Below, one piece after another: positions 24,876-34,040 of a stretch of DNA of 64,000 bases. The position numbers and the translations under genes are program-made. Source of the DNA: Rhizobium sp. (GTDB lineage Bacteria > Pseudomonadota > Alphaproteobacteria > Rhizobiales > Rhizobiaceae); NCBI GenBank assembly GCA_003527225.1, contig DPXQ01000114.1, positions 62,001-126,000 of the forward strand, given 5' to 3'. The stretch's first letter is position 1; every line of letters begins with the position of its first letter. The notes beneath the pieces are model-generated. The model was not told the origin of the DNA. It made no database searches and saw only the letters and a list, made by a program, of their open reading frames with translations.

Positions 24876-26178
24876 GGGCATAGGCCTTCAGGTTGGGAAC
24901 GAACCGGTCGAGGAAGCGTGTCGTCGCCGGCATGAAATGCGAACCGTGGTGGAACATCGGATCGAGCGAGGAGAGGATCATGGTGCCGGGCGTCGACACC
25001 TTGTCCTCGTAGAGGATCGGCCGGCCTTCGCCGTCGCGGGCAAGAACGGTCGCCCCCTCTGGCGGCACGAACCAGCCGTGCAGGTGCCAGGTCACTTCCT
25101 TGTCGCCGATTCCCTGCATCAGCGGATGGTCGGTGGCGGCCTCGCTCACCCGCACGCGGAGATCGGCCGAGGGGTCGAGCCACCACCACCAGTTCGTCTC
25201 CGTCTCGGTGAAAGCGACCGCCGGCAGCCAGAGGTCGGAGCGGCTCTCGCCGAGCGCGACGACGGTGCCGCCGGCCTGAAGATGGCGGGCGACGACCTGT
25301 TTTTGTGCGATCATGCGCTGCGCCGGCGTGCGGCACGGCACCCAGAGAATGTCCTCCGGCCGAAGCACGTCGCCGAGCTGTTCCGGCATGCAGATCACGT
25401 CGAAGGCCGCGGTATAGCACGGCCCTTCGAGGCTGCGGATGTTGTAGTACGTGCCGGAGGAGGGGGCGACGATCCGTCGGCCGCTGCGGCTCGAGGTGCG
25501 GAGCCCGCGATAGTCTTCCGGCTCGGCGAGCGGCAGTTCGGCGGCCGGCGTGGCGGCGTCCTGCGGCCAGGGATCGAAGCACGGGCCGCCATTGGCCCAG
25601 GCGAGGATGCGGGCGGAAAGCTCCGGTGCCAGTCCCCATTCGAGCCCCATGCCGGCGAGGTCGTTGCCGGAGTGCGAGAAGATCCGTCCGCCCTTCGGCC
25701 GCGCCCAGACCCAGTCGACCGGGATCTTGGCGGCACCCAGCCCGTTGACGGCTATCGCCCCCTCGGGCAGCGGATTGCAGCCGCGACCGTAAAAGCCTGC
25801 GACCCCCTTGTTGGTCTCCAGCTTGTTCAGATCGATGCCGTCATAGATCGGGTGCGGATTGATCGCGGCAAGGCCGAAGTCGGCCCGCTTCGGCTCTGCG
25901 ATCGGCCGATACTGCGCCATGCCGTCGACGAGCGGGCGCACCATGTGGCCGTTGAAGAACCAGCGCCCCCCACGATCGAGGAAGGCCTCGAGCGCCGGCT
26001 TCAACTTGAGCATGGCGTCCTGGTCGAGCTGCTGGCCGGTGATCAGCCCCGTATGGGCCGACAGGATCTCCGGCGAGAGCTCGGCCTGCTCGACGATGAC
26101 GGCCTCGCCCCGCGCCACGGCCTCAATGATGCCCGGCGACGGTTTGCCATAGGCGGATTTCAGATAGATCGTGCTCAT
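24868..26178 (-). CDS. Double glutamine-amidotransferase-like (ThuA-like) protein
   Basis: 436 residues without signal or membrane segment. Each half looks like a class I GATase/ThuA-like domain. The first has L-x-A-F-L-D-R-G-G-R-W-F-F-N-G-H, P-I-Y-D-G-I-D and G-G-R-I-F-S-H-S-G-N-D-L. The second has A-R-H-L-Q-A-G-G-T-V-V-A-L-G-E-S, H-P-L-M-Q-G-I-G, H-L-H-G-W-F and a late M-I-L-S-S-L-D-P-M-F-H-H-G. Neither half has an obvious catalytic Cys elbow, so sugar or ligand binding is as likely as catalysis. It overlaps the ABC ATPase gene by four bases. Confidence 0.55.
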   Translation of the reverse strand: MSTIYLKSAYGKPSPGIIEAVARGEAVIVEQAELSPEILSAHTGLITGQQLDQDAMLKLKPALEAFLDRGGRWFFNGHMVRPLVDGMAQYRPIAEPKRADFGLAAINPHPIYDGIDLNKLETNKGVAGFYGRGCNPLPEGAIAVNGLGAAKIPVDWVWARPKGGRIFSHSGNDLAGMGLEWGLAPELSARILAWANGGPCFDPWPQDAATPAAELPLAEPEDYRGLRTSSRSGRRIVAPSSGTYYNIRSLEGPCYTAAFDVICMPEQLGDVLRPEDILWVPCRTPAQRMIAQKQVVARHLQAGGTVVALGESRSDLWLPAVAFTETETNWWWWLDPSADLRVRVSEAATDHPLMQGIGDKEVTWHLHGWFVPPEGATVLARDGEGRPILYEDKVSTPGTMILSSLDPMFHHGSHFMPATTRFLDRFVPNLKAYAHV

Positions 26179-26933
26179 GCTGCCTCAATTCCGGCGAAGG
26201 CGGGCAGGATTGCCCGTCTTGTCTCGCCCGTGGATCCCTGCACATCGACCCAGCGCATCGGCACGCCGTAGAGCTCGGAGAGCTTGTCCGGCTCGATCAT
26301 CTGCGAAACCGGGCCGTGGATCTCGCCGCCGCCCGGCATCATCAGCAGCACGTCGTCGGCGGCAGCCAGCGCGTGGTTGGGGTCGTGGGTGGTGAAGATG
26401 ATGGCGAAGTCGCGCCGGAGCCGCAGCGTATCCAGCAGTTCGAGCGTCTTTGCCTGGTTGCCGAGGTCGAGCGCCGAGGTCGGCTCGTCGAACACCAGCA
26501 CCGGCGAGCCGGTGGCGAGCGCCCGGGCAATCAGCACCATCTGCCGCTGGCCGCCCGACATGCGGTCGTAGCGCAGCGTGGCGAGTGCGCAGGCGCCGAC
26601 CTGCACCAGCGCCGCCTCCGCCGCCTCGCGGTCGGTAGCCGACGGCTGGCCAAACAGGCCGAGCTGTACGGCGCGGCCCATGACGACGACGTCGAGACCG
26701 GAAAGCTTGGCCTGCGAGGCGCCGTGCTGCGGCACATAGCCGGCGACCTTGGGCGCATGGCGTTTGCCCGATGCCAGCGGCTGGAAGCCGAGCAGCGCCC
26801 GCAGCAGCGTCGTCTTTCCCCGGCCGTTCGGCCCGAGGATCGCCATGGAGCGTCCGACCGGCACGGAAAAGCTGATGTCCTTGAACAGCGTGCGCGGACC
26901 AAACGCGACGGATGCCTTGTCGAGGCCGATCAT
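26175..26933 (-). CDS. ABC transporter ATP-binding protein, FecE-like
   Basis: 252 residues. Walker A G-P-N-G-R-G-K-T-T (34-42), signature M-S-G-G-Q-R-Q, Walker B V-L-V-F-D-E-P-T-S-A-L-D and the H-loop T-T-H-D. Length and sequence fit type II importers of iron-siderophore, B12 or molybdate (FecE/BtuD/MolC). Overlaps the permease gene by four bases. Confidence 0.92.
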   Translation of the reverse strand: MIGLDKASVAFGPRTLFKDISFSVPVGRSMAILGPNGRGKTTLLRALLGFQPLASGKRHAPKVAGYVPQHGASQAKLSGLDVVVMGRAVQLGLFGQPSATDREAAEAALVQVGACALATLRYDRMSGGQRQMVLIARALATGSPVLVFDEPTSALDLGNQAKTLELLDTLRLRRDFAIIFTTHDPNHALAAADDVLLMMPGGGEIHGPVSQMIEPDKLSELYGVPMRWVDVQGSTGETRRAILPAFAGIEAA

Positions 26934-27982
26934 GGGCGGTTCGCTTCCTTGAAATGCTTGCGCAACAGCACGGCAAAGACCGGCGCGCCAATGAGCGCGG
27001 TGAGCACGCCGAGCGGGATTTCCGCCGAGGTCAGCGTGCGCGACAGCGTGTCGATGAAGGTGAGATAGGCGGCGCCGATGATCGCAGAGGCCGGGATCAG
27101 CGCCCGGTGGTCCTCGCCGACCAGAATGCGCGCCGCATGCGGCACGACGAGGCCGATCCAGCCGACAATGCCGGCGACCGCGACCGAGGTGCCGGTCATC
27201 AGCGATATGGCGATGAAGATGTACCAGCGTTCGCGGTCGGGATTGACGCCGAGCGAACGCGCTTCCGAGTCTTCGAGCGCCAGCAGGTTCAGCCGGTAGC
27301 GCAGGGCAAAGACGATCAGAAGGCCGATCGCCATGCCCGGAATGGCAAGGCCGAGCCGCGCCCAGGTGGCGGTGGCAAATGAGCCCATCAGCCAGTAGAC
27401 GATGGCCGGCAGCGATGTATTGGGATCGGCGATGAACTGGATGATCGAAACCAGCGCCCCGAACAGCGCGCCGATCACCATGCCCGACAGGATGACGGTG
27501 ATGACTTCGGTGCGCCCGTTGATGCGGGCAAGCGCACCCACCAGGATCAGCGCCGACAGGCCGAAGACGAAGGCAAGCCCGAGCAACACCACGCCGGAAT
27601 AGCCGAACAGCAGCGCCATCGCGCCCCCGAAGGCCGCGCCCTGGCTGATGCCGAGCACCTGCGGCGCGACCAGCGGATTGCGGAACACGCCCTGAAGGGC
27701 CGCCCCGCCGACGGCGAGTGCTCCGCCTGAAAGGGCGGCGAGCAGCACGCGCGGCAGGCGCACCAAAAGCACGATGCGCTCGTCCATCTGGGCCGGTGCC
27801 AGGCCGGGATTGGCGGCCCCGGCCATCAGGATGTCGATGATGCGCGGCACGCTGACGGAATAGCGGCCGGCGCCGATGGCAAACAGCATCGAAGCCACCA
27901 GCGCGATGAGGAGGGCGCCGAACACGCCGATCCGCATCACCGAGACGCCGCGCCGAACCGGCTCCGCCACCACCGCGCTCAT
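26930..27982 (-). CDS. FecCD-family ABC importer permease
   Basis: 350 residues from ATG 27982, with about nine to ten transmembrane helices. The FecCD signatures are present: R-L-P-R-V-L-L-A-A-L-S-G-G-A-L-A-V-G-G, N-P-L-V-A-P-Q-V-L-G-I-S-Q-G-A and the coupling-helix G-W-I-G-L-V-V-P-H-A-A-R. Start and preceding stop share one base (TGATG). Confidence 0.93.
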   Translation of the reverse strand: MSAVVAEPVRRGVSVMRIGVFGALLIALVASMLFAIGAGRYSVSVPRIIDILMAGAANPGLAPAQMDERIVLLVRLPRVLLAALSGGALAVGGAALQGVFRNPLVAPQVLGISQGAAFGGAMALLFGYSGVVLLGLAFVFGLSALILVGALARINGRTEVITVILSGMVIGALFGALVSIIQFIADPNTSLPAIVYWLMGSFATATWARLGLAIPGMAIGLLIVFALRYRLNLLALEDSEARSLGVNPDRERWYIFIAISLMTGTSVAVAGIVGWIGLVVPHAARILVGEDHRALIPASAIIGAAYLTFIDTLSRTLTSAEIPLGVLTALIGAPVFAVLLRKHFKEANRP

Positions 27983-29073
27983 CACTTGGCCTTGAACTGG
28001 GCGTAGTTCGTGGCGTCGCCCTGCATCTGCGTCCACAGGATGCCGTCGATGTCGTCTTCTCCGAGGTCGTAATTGTAGAGGGCCTTGTAGGCCTTTTTCA
28101 TCTCGGCCCGCAGGTCGTATTGGAAGACGTCCGGATGCAGGAGATTGGCGAGCCACATCCAGGTCAGCGGGCTTTCCTGGCTCGGCGGATCCCAGCGATA
28201 ACCGCCGAGCGGCATCTTGTAGACCTTCTTTTCCTGCGCGGCCTTGGTCAGCGACAGGATCGGGTCACTGTAGATCCGGTCGATGCCAAGCTTGGCTTCG
28301 AAGCTGTTCAGGAGGATGACGTCGGGGTTCCATTCGGCAATCTGCTCGGGGCTGATCGTCGTGCCATTGCCCTCGACCGAATCCGAGGCATTCACGCCGC
28401 CGGCGAGATCGATGTACCAGGCATTGTAGTTGCCCTTGTTGCCGGAGGCGGTGAGGTTTTCCATGGCCCGGCCGAGATAGAGTACCTTCGGGCGTTTGTC
28501 GGCCGGAATGGCCTTGGCCTTCTCCGTCATTTCCTTGGCGACCGCGTCGCGCCAGCCGTTGATCGCGGCGGCCCGCTCGGGCTTGCCCATCGCGGTGGCG
28601 ACCATCTCGTGGTAGGCACGGGTCTTCTCTTCCGTTCCGTAGGAAATGAGCGCGACGTTCAGCCCGGCATTGCTGATCGGGTCGACGAGGTCGGCGCCGT
28701 AATCGGCCCACTGGATGACGAGTTCCGGATTGGTCGCGGCCAGTTCCTCGACATTGGGGATGAAGTTCGGCGCGGTGATGTCGGAGGGAATGTCCCGGGC
28801 CTCGGGGAAGATCTTGCCGAGCACGCCCTCGACGATCGCCGACTTGGCGGTCGGGTTCATGCCGACCAGCTTCGAGGTGCCGCCGTCCATGGCGATGATG
28901 GTGGACGCCATCGGGATCGGGATCGAGGCGATGCGCTCGGCCGGCTTCGGCAACGTGACGGTGCGGCCCGCCTGGTCGGTGAGGGTGATCGGATCGGCGA
29001 GCGCCGGCGAGACGGCTGCGCCGAAGGTCAGGAGAGTAGCGGCGAGACGCGGGGAAAATCGATGGACGGACAT
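27982..29073 (-). CDS. ABC importer substrate-binding protein, FecB/BtuF/MolA-like
   Basis: 363 residues with a Sec signal (cleavage near A-L-A-D at 25-27) and the TroA-type two-lobed layout: P-x-R-I-A-S-I, P-N-V-E-E-L-A-A-T-N-P-E-L-V-I and a long connecting helix. The fold serves siderophores, B12, heme, and, in the HI1472-type Mol system, molybdate or tungstate. No binding-site residues prove the ligand. First gene of the operon. Confidence 0.9.
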   Translation of the reverse strand: MSVHRFSPRLAATLLTFGAAVSPALADPITLTDQAGRTVTLPKPAERIASIPIPMASTIIAMDGGTSKLVGMNPTAKSAIVEGVLGKIFPEARDIPSDITAPNFIPNVEELAATNPELVIQWADYGADLVDPISNAGLNVALISYGTEEKTRAYHEMVATAMGKPERAAAINGWRDAVAKEMTEKAKAIPADKRPKVLYLGRAMENLTASGNKGNYNAWYIDLAGGVNASDSVEGNGTTISPEQIAEWNPDVILLNSFEAKLGIDRIYSDPILSLTKAAQEKKVYKMPLGGYRWDPPSQESPLTWMWLANLLHPDVFQYDLRAEMKKAYKALYNYDLGEDDIDGILWTQMQGDATNYAQFKAK

Positions 29074-29161
29074 CCGGTATGCCTTTCAGGGAAAGTGGAG
29101 TGAGCGAGTCTTGATTTCGCTCGGCGACGCCGGAGATCGCAAACATGAGTATTATTGTCAA

Positions 29162-29174
29162 GTATGATTCATAC
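29162..29174. promoter_or_regulatory. Perfect palindrome upstream of the ABC operon
   Basis: GTATGATTCATAC, two six-base arms around one base, 89 bases before the start of the substrate-binding protein. On the minus strand a -35-like TTGACA immediately follows it. Candidate operator for the operon. The rest of 29074-29266 is AT-rich and carries no gene. Confidence 0.5.
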
Positions 29175-29266
29175 GGAAAAATACCAGTAGTTTTAAAGGG
29201 TTATAAACTGGACAAAAAATATCATGAAAATCAATGTATTGGCGGCGCGTGACCGGTTGCGCGCGC

Positions 29267-29297
29267 AAAAAAGAAAGCCGGGCTTTTGGCCCGGCTT
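29267..29297 (-). terminator. Terminator of the SQR gene
   Basis: Perfect nine-base stem (29275-29283 with 29289-29297). Read leftward it is followed by a T-rich tail (TTCTTTTTT). It lies 26 bases beyond the SQR stop. Confidence 0.88.
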
Positions 29298-29322
29298 CCA
29301 ATGCTCGCGGTAAGGGGAGGTC

Positions 29323-30612
29323 TTATTCGTCGTCGAACTTGACGGCCTTCAGCTTGTCGATGCCGAGAACCTGAAGCGCGAGCTTTTCGTAGAAGGGCTC
29401 GGAATGGCCGCTCTTGATCTTGTGAAGGAAGTACTTCTCGAAGCCGATCTTGGCGGTATGGACCCACTTGCCCTGGGATGCCCAGTTGACGTTGCGCGGC
29501 GGGATCTGCGGCTGGGCCACGAAGGCGATGCCTCCGTCGCCGAAGTCGGCGAGGCACACTGCGTTCCATGTGCCCTGGGCGTTCGGCTTGTCGCCGCTGA
29601 CGAGGCGGGCGATGTTCTTGGCCGTCGCCGTCACCATGCTCTCGATCATGAAACCGGTCTTCGGCACGCCCACGGGAACCGGCGTCTTGCCGGTCGGCGC
29701 AATGGCAATGCACACGCCGACGGCGAAGATATTCGGATACTTGCCGTTCTGCTGGTGCTTGTCGACCAGAATGAAGCCGCGCGGATTGGTCAGTCCCTCG
29801 ATGTCGCGAACCGCCTCCACGCCACGGAAGGCCGGCAGCATCATCGTGTAGCTGGAAGGCACCTCGTGGATCGTCTTGGTCGTGCCGTCGTCGTTGACCT
29901 CTTCGACGACCACCTTGTCGGCCTCGAATTTCTGCACCTTGGCATTGGTGATCCACTTGATGTGCTTGTCGCGCATCGCGCTTTCGAGCAGACCCTTGGT
30001 GTCGCCGACGCCGTCAAGGCCGAGATGACCGATATAGGGCTCGGAGGTCACGAAGGTCATCGGCACCTTGTCGCGCACCTTGGCGTCGCGCAGCGCCTTT
30101 TCCAGAATGAAGGCGAATTCATAGGCCGGGCCGTAGCACGACGCACCCTGCACCGCGCCAATCACCACCGGGCCCGGATTAGCGACGAGCTTGTCGAAAT
30201 TGGTCTTGGCGGAAAGCGCGTGATCGATGTGGCAGACCGACTGGGTATTGCCTTCCGGTCCGAAGCCCGGGATTTCGTCGAAGGCGAGTTCGGGGCCGGT
30301 GGCGATCACCAGGTAGTCGTAGTCGACCGAGGTGCCGTCCATCAGTTCGACGCGGTTTTCCGCCGCATGCAGGCGCTTGGCGCCCTGCGGGTATAGGCCG
30401 ATGTCGCGCTTCTTGCAGGCGGGAGCGAGATCGACCTCGATGCTCTCGCGGCTGCGCCAGCCGACCGCGACCCATGGGTTGGACGGCACAAAGGAATAGC
30501 TCGAACCCTTGTTGATGATGCTGACGCGATCGGTGCGCGACAGCATGTCCCTCAGTTCGTAGGCCATGATGGTACCGCCGAGGCCGGCACCGAGAACGAC
30601 GACATGCGCCAT
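29323..30612 (-). CDS. sqr: Sulfide:quinone oxidoreductase, type I
   Basis: 429 residues from ATG 30612 (GGGAGG seven bases upstream). FAD fold G-A-G-L-G-G (8-13). The three cysteines required in type I SQR are all present: C127 in S-V-C-H-I-D-H, C159 in G-A-S-C-Y-G-P-A-Y-E-F-A and C353 in A-V-C-L-A-D-F-G-D-G-G. It oxidises sulfide at the inner membrane surface and passes electrons to quinone. A pair of nested palindromes precedes it. Confidence 0.93.
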   Translation of the reverse strand: MAHVVVLGAGLGGTIMAYELRDMLSRTDRVSIINKGSSYSFVPSNPWVAVGWRSRESIEVDLAPACKKRDIGLYPQGAKRLHAAENRVELMDGTSVDYDYLVIATGPELAFDEIPGFGPEGNTQSVCHIDHALSAKTNFDKLVANPGPVVIGAVQGASCYGPAYEFAFILEKALRDAKVRDKVPMTFVTSEPYIGHLGLDGVGDTKGLLESAMRDKHIKWITNAKVQKFEADKVVVEEVNDDGTTKTIHEVPSSYTMMLPAFRGVEAVRDIEGLTNPRGFILVDKHQQNGKYPNIFAVGVCIAIAPTGKTPVPVGVPKTGFMIESMVTATAKNIARLVSGDKPNAQGTWNAVCLADFGDGGIAFVAQPQIPPRNVNWASQGKWVHTAKIGFEKYFLHKIKSGHSEPFYEKLALQVLGIDKLKAVKFDDE

Positions 30613-30635
30613 GAAGAAACCTCCCGTTTGCAAAG

Positions 30636-30673
30636 CGTATATATAGTTGTCACCATATATACGAAGCTTCGTA
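30636..30673. promoter_or_regulatory. Nested palindromes upstream of sqr
   Basis: CGTATATAT (30636-30644) and ATATATACG (30655-30663) are inverted repeats ten bases apart, immediately next to the perfect 14-bp palindrome TACGAAGCTTCGTA (30660-30673). The half-sites match those upstream of the SQR-like gene at 2019-2030. Probable operator region for sulfide-responsive control. Confidence 0.6.
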
Positions 30674-30747
30674 GATGACATTTGATATAAGTCAAACACT
30701 AGCAAAAAAATCGGCGCTGTTGCAGGGGGGACGCAGAAACGGGCGTG

Positions 30748-31890
30748 TCAGCCGGGCAGATTCGGCTGCACACGGCTCTGTGGCAGCATCTCGCTGGCGA
30801 TGGTCATGGCGATCAGTGACAGCGGCACGGCCAGCACCGCACCGATCGCCCCCCACATCCAGGTCCAGAAGACGATGGCGACAAAGACCATGAAGGGGTT
30901 GATCTCCAGCCGGCGCCCCATGACCGCCGGTGTCACGAGGTTTTCCATGATCGCATGCACGGTGAAGAAGGCGAGGGCGGGCGCGAGCGCCATGATGATC
31001 CCGTCATGGGTCAACAGACCGGAGATCGCCAGCGAAATCGTCATCAGTGCTATGCCGAGATAGGGCACGAAGCTCGACAGGAAGGCGAAGAGGCCCCACA
31101 GCGCCGGCATCGGCAGCCCGCCGATCCAGGCGATCAGCGTCATCACCAGGCCTGTCATGGCATAGAGAAGAGTGGCGGTGGCGAAGTAGAAACCGAGCGC
31201 ATGCTCGATCGAATTGAGGATGCGGATCGCCGAAAGACGCCGGGCGCGATCGTTGAATGCGATGATCAGCGCGCGGCGCAGCGCCACACGGCTGCCGAGG
31301 AAGAAGACCAGCGCGCCGAAGAAGATCAGGCCCTGCACCAGCGCCGGCGTGACGCGTGTCGCAAGCGTCGAAAGCACGGTGCCCATGTTCTCGATCAGCG
31401 CTTCCGAAGTCATCGACCCCGAGCGGAACCTGATGGCGGTGACGTTCAGCCACTCGAAGCGCTCGAGATAGGGCAGCATCCGTTCGATGGCGCGCTCCGC
31501 CATGGCCGGCGCCTCGCCCGCCAGTTCGGCGAGCGGCGCGGCCAGCGTGCTGGCGATGAAGAACAGGAGGAGGGCGAACAGGCTGGAGAGGATCACCGCC
31601 GTCGCCATCGGCGGAATGCCGAGCGCGCCGAGCCGGTCCGCCGCGACCCCGAGGATCAGGCCGACGACGATGGCGAGCGTGATCGGCATCAGCACGCTGG
31701 CCGCAAGATAGATCGCGGCGACCGCGAGAATGAGGAAAATGCCGATCACCGCCCAGATCAGCGCGAGATCGAGCGCGGTCTTGCGCACCTTGACCCGGTG
31801 GGGTGTCTTGGCGTGCGGGCGTGCGGCGACCGGGGCCGCGTACTCTGTCGCCTCGCGGCCGATCCCCGATCCATGCGCCCTGTCGTTCAT
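30748..31890 (-). CDS. AI-2E transporter (PerM) family protein
   Basis: 380 residues from ATG 31890. About seven or eight transmembrane helices, with the family's central soluble stretch and the C-terminal signature H-A-I-M-E-N-L-V-T-P-A-V-M-G-R-R-L-E-I-N-P. Family members are putative autoinducer or cation/proton transporters; the true substrate is unknown. A longer start upstream is possible but reads through non-conserved sequence. Confidence 0.85.
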   Translation of the reverse strand: MNDRAHGSGIGREATEYAAPVAARPHAKTPHRVKVRKTALDLALIWAVIGIFLILAVAAIYLAASVLMPITLAIVVGLILGVAADRLGALGIPPMATAVILSSLFALLLFFIASTLAAPLAELAGEAPAMAERAIERMLPYLERFEWLNVTAIRFRSGSMTSEALIENMGTVLSTLATRVTPALVQGLIFFGALVFFLGSRVALRRALIIAFNDRARRLSAIRILNSIEHALGFYFATATLLYAMTGLVMTLIAWIGGLPMPALWGLFAFLSSFVPYLGIALMTISLAISGLLTHDGIIMALAPALAFFTVHAIMENLVTPAVMGRRLEINPFMVFVAIVFWTWMWGAIGAVLAVPLSLIAMTIASEMLPQSRVQPNLPG

Positions 31891-31994
31891 GTCGAAAATC
31901 CCCGATGCCACTGCGCCACAACGCGGCGCGGGGCGAAGTGTTCCATCGGCGCCGGCCGCAGGATGCCGGGCGAAGCCGGCATCCCCGATCGCCC

Positions 31995-32984
31995 TCAATC
32001 CACGTCGACCACCAGCTTGCCATCTACCGCGCGGGCCTCGATCAGTTCGTGCGTCGCAACGGCGTTCGACAGGTCGAAGGTCCTGCGGTCCAGCTTCGGC
32101 ACGAGCTTGCCGGCCTCGGCGAGCTTGGTGGCTTCCCGCAGGATCTCGCCGTGATGCTCGCGGCCTTCGCCGGTCAGGAGCGGCAGGAGCGTGAACACGC
32201 CGGAATAGGTTGCCGCCTTGAAGGACAGCGGCGCCAGCGCATGGGTGCCCCAGCCGAGGCTGCTCACCACGTGGCCGAAGCGCTTGACGGCCTTGAACGC
32301 GGCGTCGAGCGAGGCGCCGCCGACGGTGTCGTAGACGACGTCGAAGCCCTCACCCCCGGTGTGTTTCGCCACATAGGACTCGACGCCCTCGGAAGCATAA
32401 TCGATCGGGACAGCACCAAGGCTCCGCAGATAGCCGGCCTTGCCGGCGGCATCGACGCCGTAGACCCTGGCGCCGAAGGCCCGGGCGATCTGCACGGCGA
32501 TGTGGCCCACCCCGCCGCCCGCCCCAAGGACGAGCACGCTCTGGCCCGCCTTCACGCCCACGCGGTCTACGAGACCCTCCCAGGCGGTGATGAAGGCGAG
32601 CGGCAGGGCGGCCGCCTCGCGCATGCTGAGCGTCGCGGGCTTGACGGCCAGAAGCCGGGCATCGACGGCGGCATATTGGGCGAGCGATCCCTGGTTGCCG
32701 CCGACACCGCCGGTCATGCCGTAGACCTCGTCGCCGCGGCGAAAGCCGGTGACGCCCGGACCGACATCCTCCACCGTGCCGGCAAGGTCGATCCCGAGGA
32801 TCGCCGGCAGCGGCTGGCGGGCATGGGCCCCGTTGCCGGCGCGGATCTTGGTGTCGAGCGGGTTCACGCCGCTCGCCTGGATGCGCACGAGCACCTGGCC
32901 ATGCCCGGCCACCGGCCGGGCGACCTCCGTCAGGCGGAAGGGCGCGCCATGGGTTTCGAGAACAAGGGCTTTCATCTTGGTCAT
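31995..32984 (-). CDS. Zinc-less MDR quinone oxidoreductase-like enzyme
   Basis: 329 residues from ATG 32984; AAGGAG lies eight bases upstream. GroES-like N-terminal domain (V-R-I-Q-A-S-G-V-N-P-L-D) and Rossmann domain G-A-G-G-G-V-G-H-I-A (about 142-151). The catalytic zinc ligands of alcohol dehydrogenases are missing, as in NADPH:quinone reductases. Divergent from a LysR regulator, so it is the likely target. Confidence 0.85.
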   Translation of the reverse strand: MTKMKALVLETHGAPFRLTEVARPVAGHGQVLVRIQASGVNPLDTKIRAGNGAHARQPLPAILGIDLAGTVEDVGPGVTGFRRGDEVYGMTGGVGGNQGSLAQYAAVDARLLAVKPATLSMREAAALPLAFITAWEGLVDRVGVKAGQSVLVLGAGGGVGHIAVQIARAFGARVYGVDAAGKAGYLRSLGAVPIDYASEGVESYVAKHTGGEGFDVVYDTVGGASLDAAFKAVKRFGHVVSSLGWGTHALAPLSFKAATYSGVFTLLPLLTGEGREHHGEILREATKLAEAGKLVPKLDRRTFDLSNAVATHELIEARAVDGKLVVDVD

Positions 32985-33091
32985 TTCCATCACTCCTTGG
33001 ATTTTGCGATGGGCACAGACTGCTCCCATGCGGATTGAATGGAAATCATAGAGATGGCATGATCTTCATGCAGATTTGTATGGAGAATTCC

Positions 33092-33943
33092 ATGACGCCG
33101 GAATGGAGCGACTTTCGCATTTTCCTTGCCATTGCCCGCGCGGGCACGCTCGGCGCCGGCGCCCGGCGGCTCGGGCTGACCCAGCCGACCATGGGCCGGC
33201 GGCTGAAGGCGCTGGAAGGCGCGCTCGGCACGGTGCTGTTCCAAAGAACCGCCGACGGTTTCGTCCTGACCGACGAGGGCCGGCTGCTTCTCGCCCATGC
33301 CGAACGCATGGAGGAGGAGGCGATCGCCGTCGAGCGCGGTCTGGCGGGAAGCGCGAAGGAGCTTGACGGGCTGGTCCGGATCTCCAGTTCGGACTGGTTC
33401 GGTGTCCATGTCCTGTCGCCGCTGCTTGCCGGCTTCTCGCTGCGGCATCCGAAGGTGGTGGTCGAGCTGCTGGCGGATTCACGCCTGCTGAACCTCTCAC
33501 GGCGCGAAGCCGATCTCGTCTTTCGCATCCGGCCGTTCACCGAGGCCGATGTCGTCTCCCGCAAGTTCATGCATGTCGACTATGCGCTCTACGTGCCGGA
33601 GCATTGTCCCGATCCGGCCATCGGCGACGGCACGGGTTTGAGCCTGGTGACGATGGACGAAGCCTTCGGCGGCATGCCGGACGTCGCCTGGCTCCGCGAG
33701 ACTTTCCCCAATGCCTTCGTCGCCCTGCGCAGCAACAGCCGCGATGTGCAGGCGCGGCTCTGCGCGGGCGGCGCCGGCATGGCGGTCCTTCCTGTGCCGC
33801 TTGGCGACAGCACGCCCGGCATTCGTCGCGTCGCGCTGCCTTCGCCCCCGCCGGGCCGCGACACATGGCTCGGCTACCACCGCGACATGCGCCGGCTGCC
33901 GAGACTGCGCGCCCTCATCGACCACCTGATCGCCGCCGTATGA
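33092..33943 (+). CDS. LysR-family transcriptional regulator
   Basis: 283 residues from ATG 33092 with TGGAGAA upstream; earlier in-frame ATGs lack this. Standard LysR HTH (F-L-A-I-A-R-A-G-T-L-G-A-G-A-R-R-L-G-L-T-Q-P-T-M-G, about 11-35) and a truncated-looking effector domain. The 107 nt between it and the divergent quinone reductase gene should hold the operator. Confidence 0.88.
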   Translation: MTPEWSDFRIFLAIARAGTLGAGARRLGLTQPTMGRRLKALEGALGTVLFQRTADGFVLTDEGRLLLAHAERMEEEAIAVERGLAGSAKELDGLVRISSSDWFGVHVLSPLLAGFSLRHPKVVVELLADSRLLNLSRREADLVFRIRPFTEADVVSRKFMHVDYALYVPEHCPDPAIGDGTGLSLVTMDEAFGGMPDVAWLRETFPNAFVALRSNSRDVQARLCAGGAGMAVLPVPLGDSTPGIRRVALPSPPPGRDTWLGYHRDMRRLPRLRALIDHLIAAV

Positions 33944-34040
33944 GCCTGGGCCTGCCGGCGGCGGCCCGCAGGCCCGGCCATGTGCGACATTCGGTATCAC
34001 CGGCCGAAGTCTTGTTGCCGATCTGGCTTGGGAGATATAA

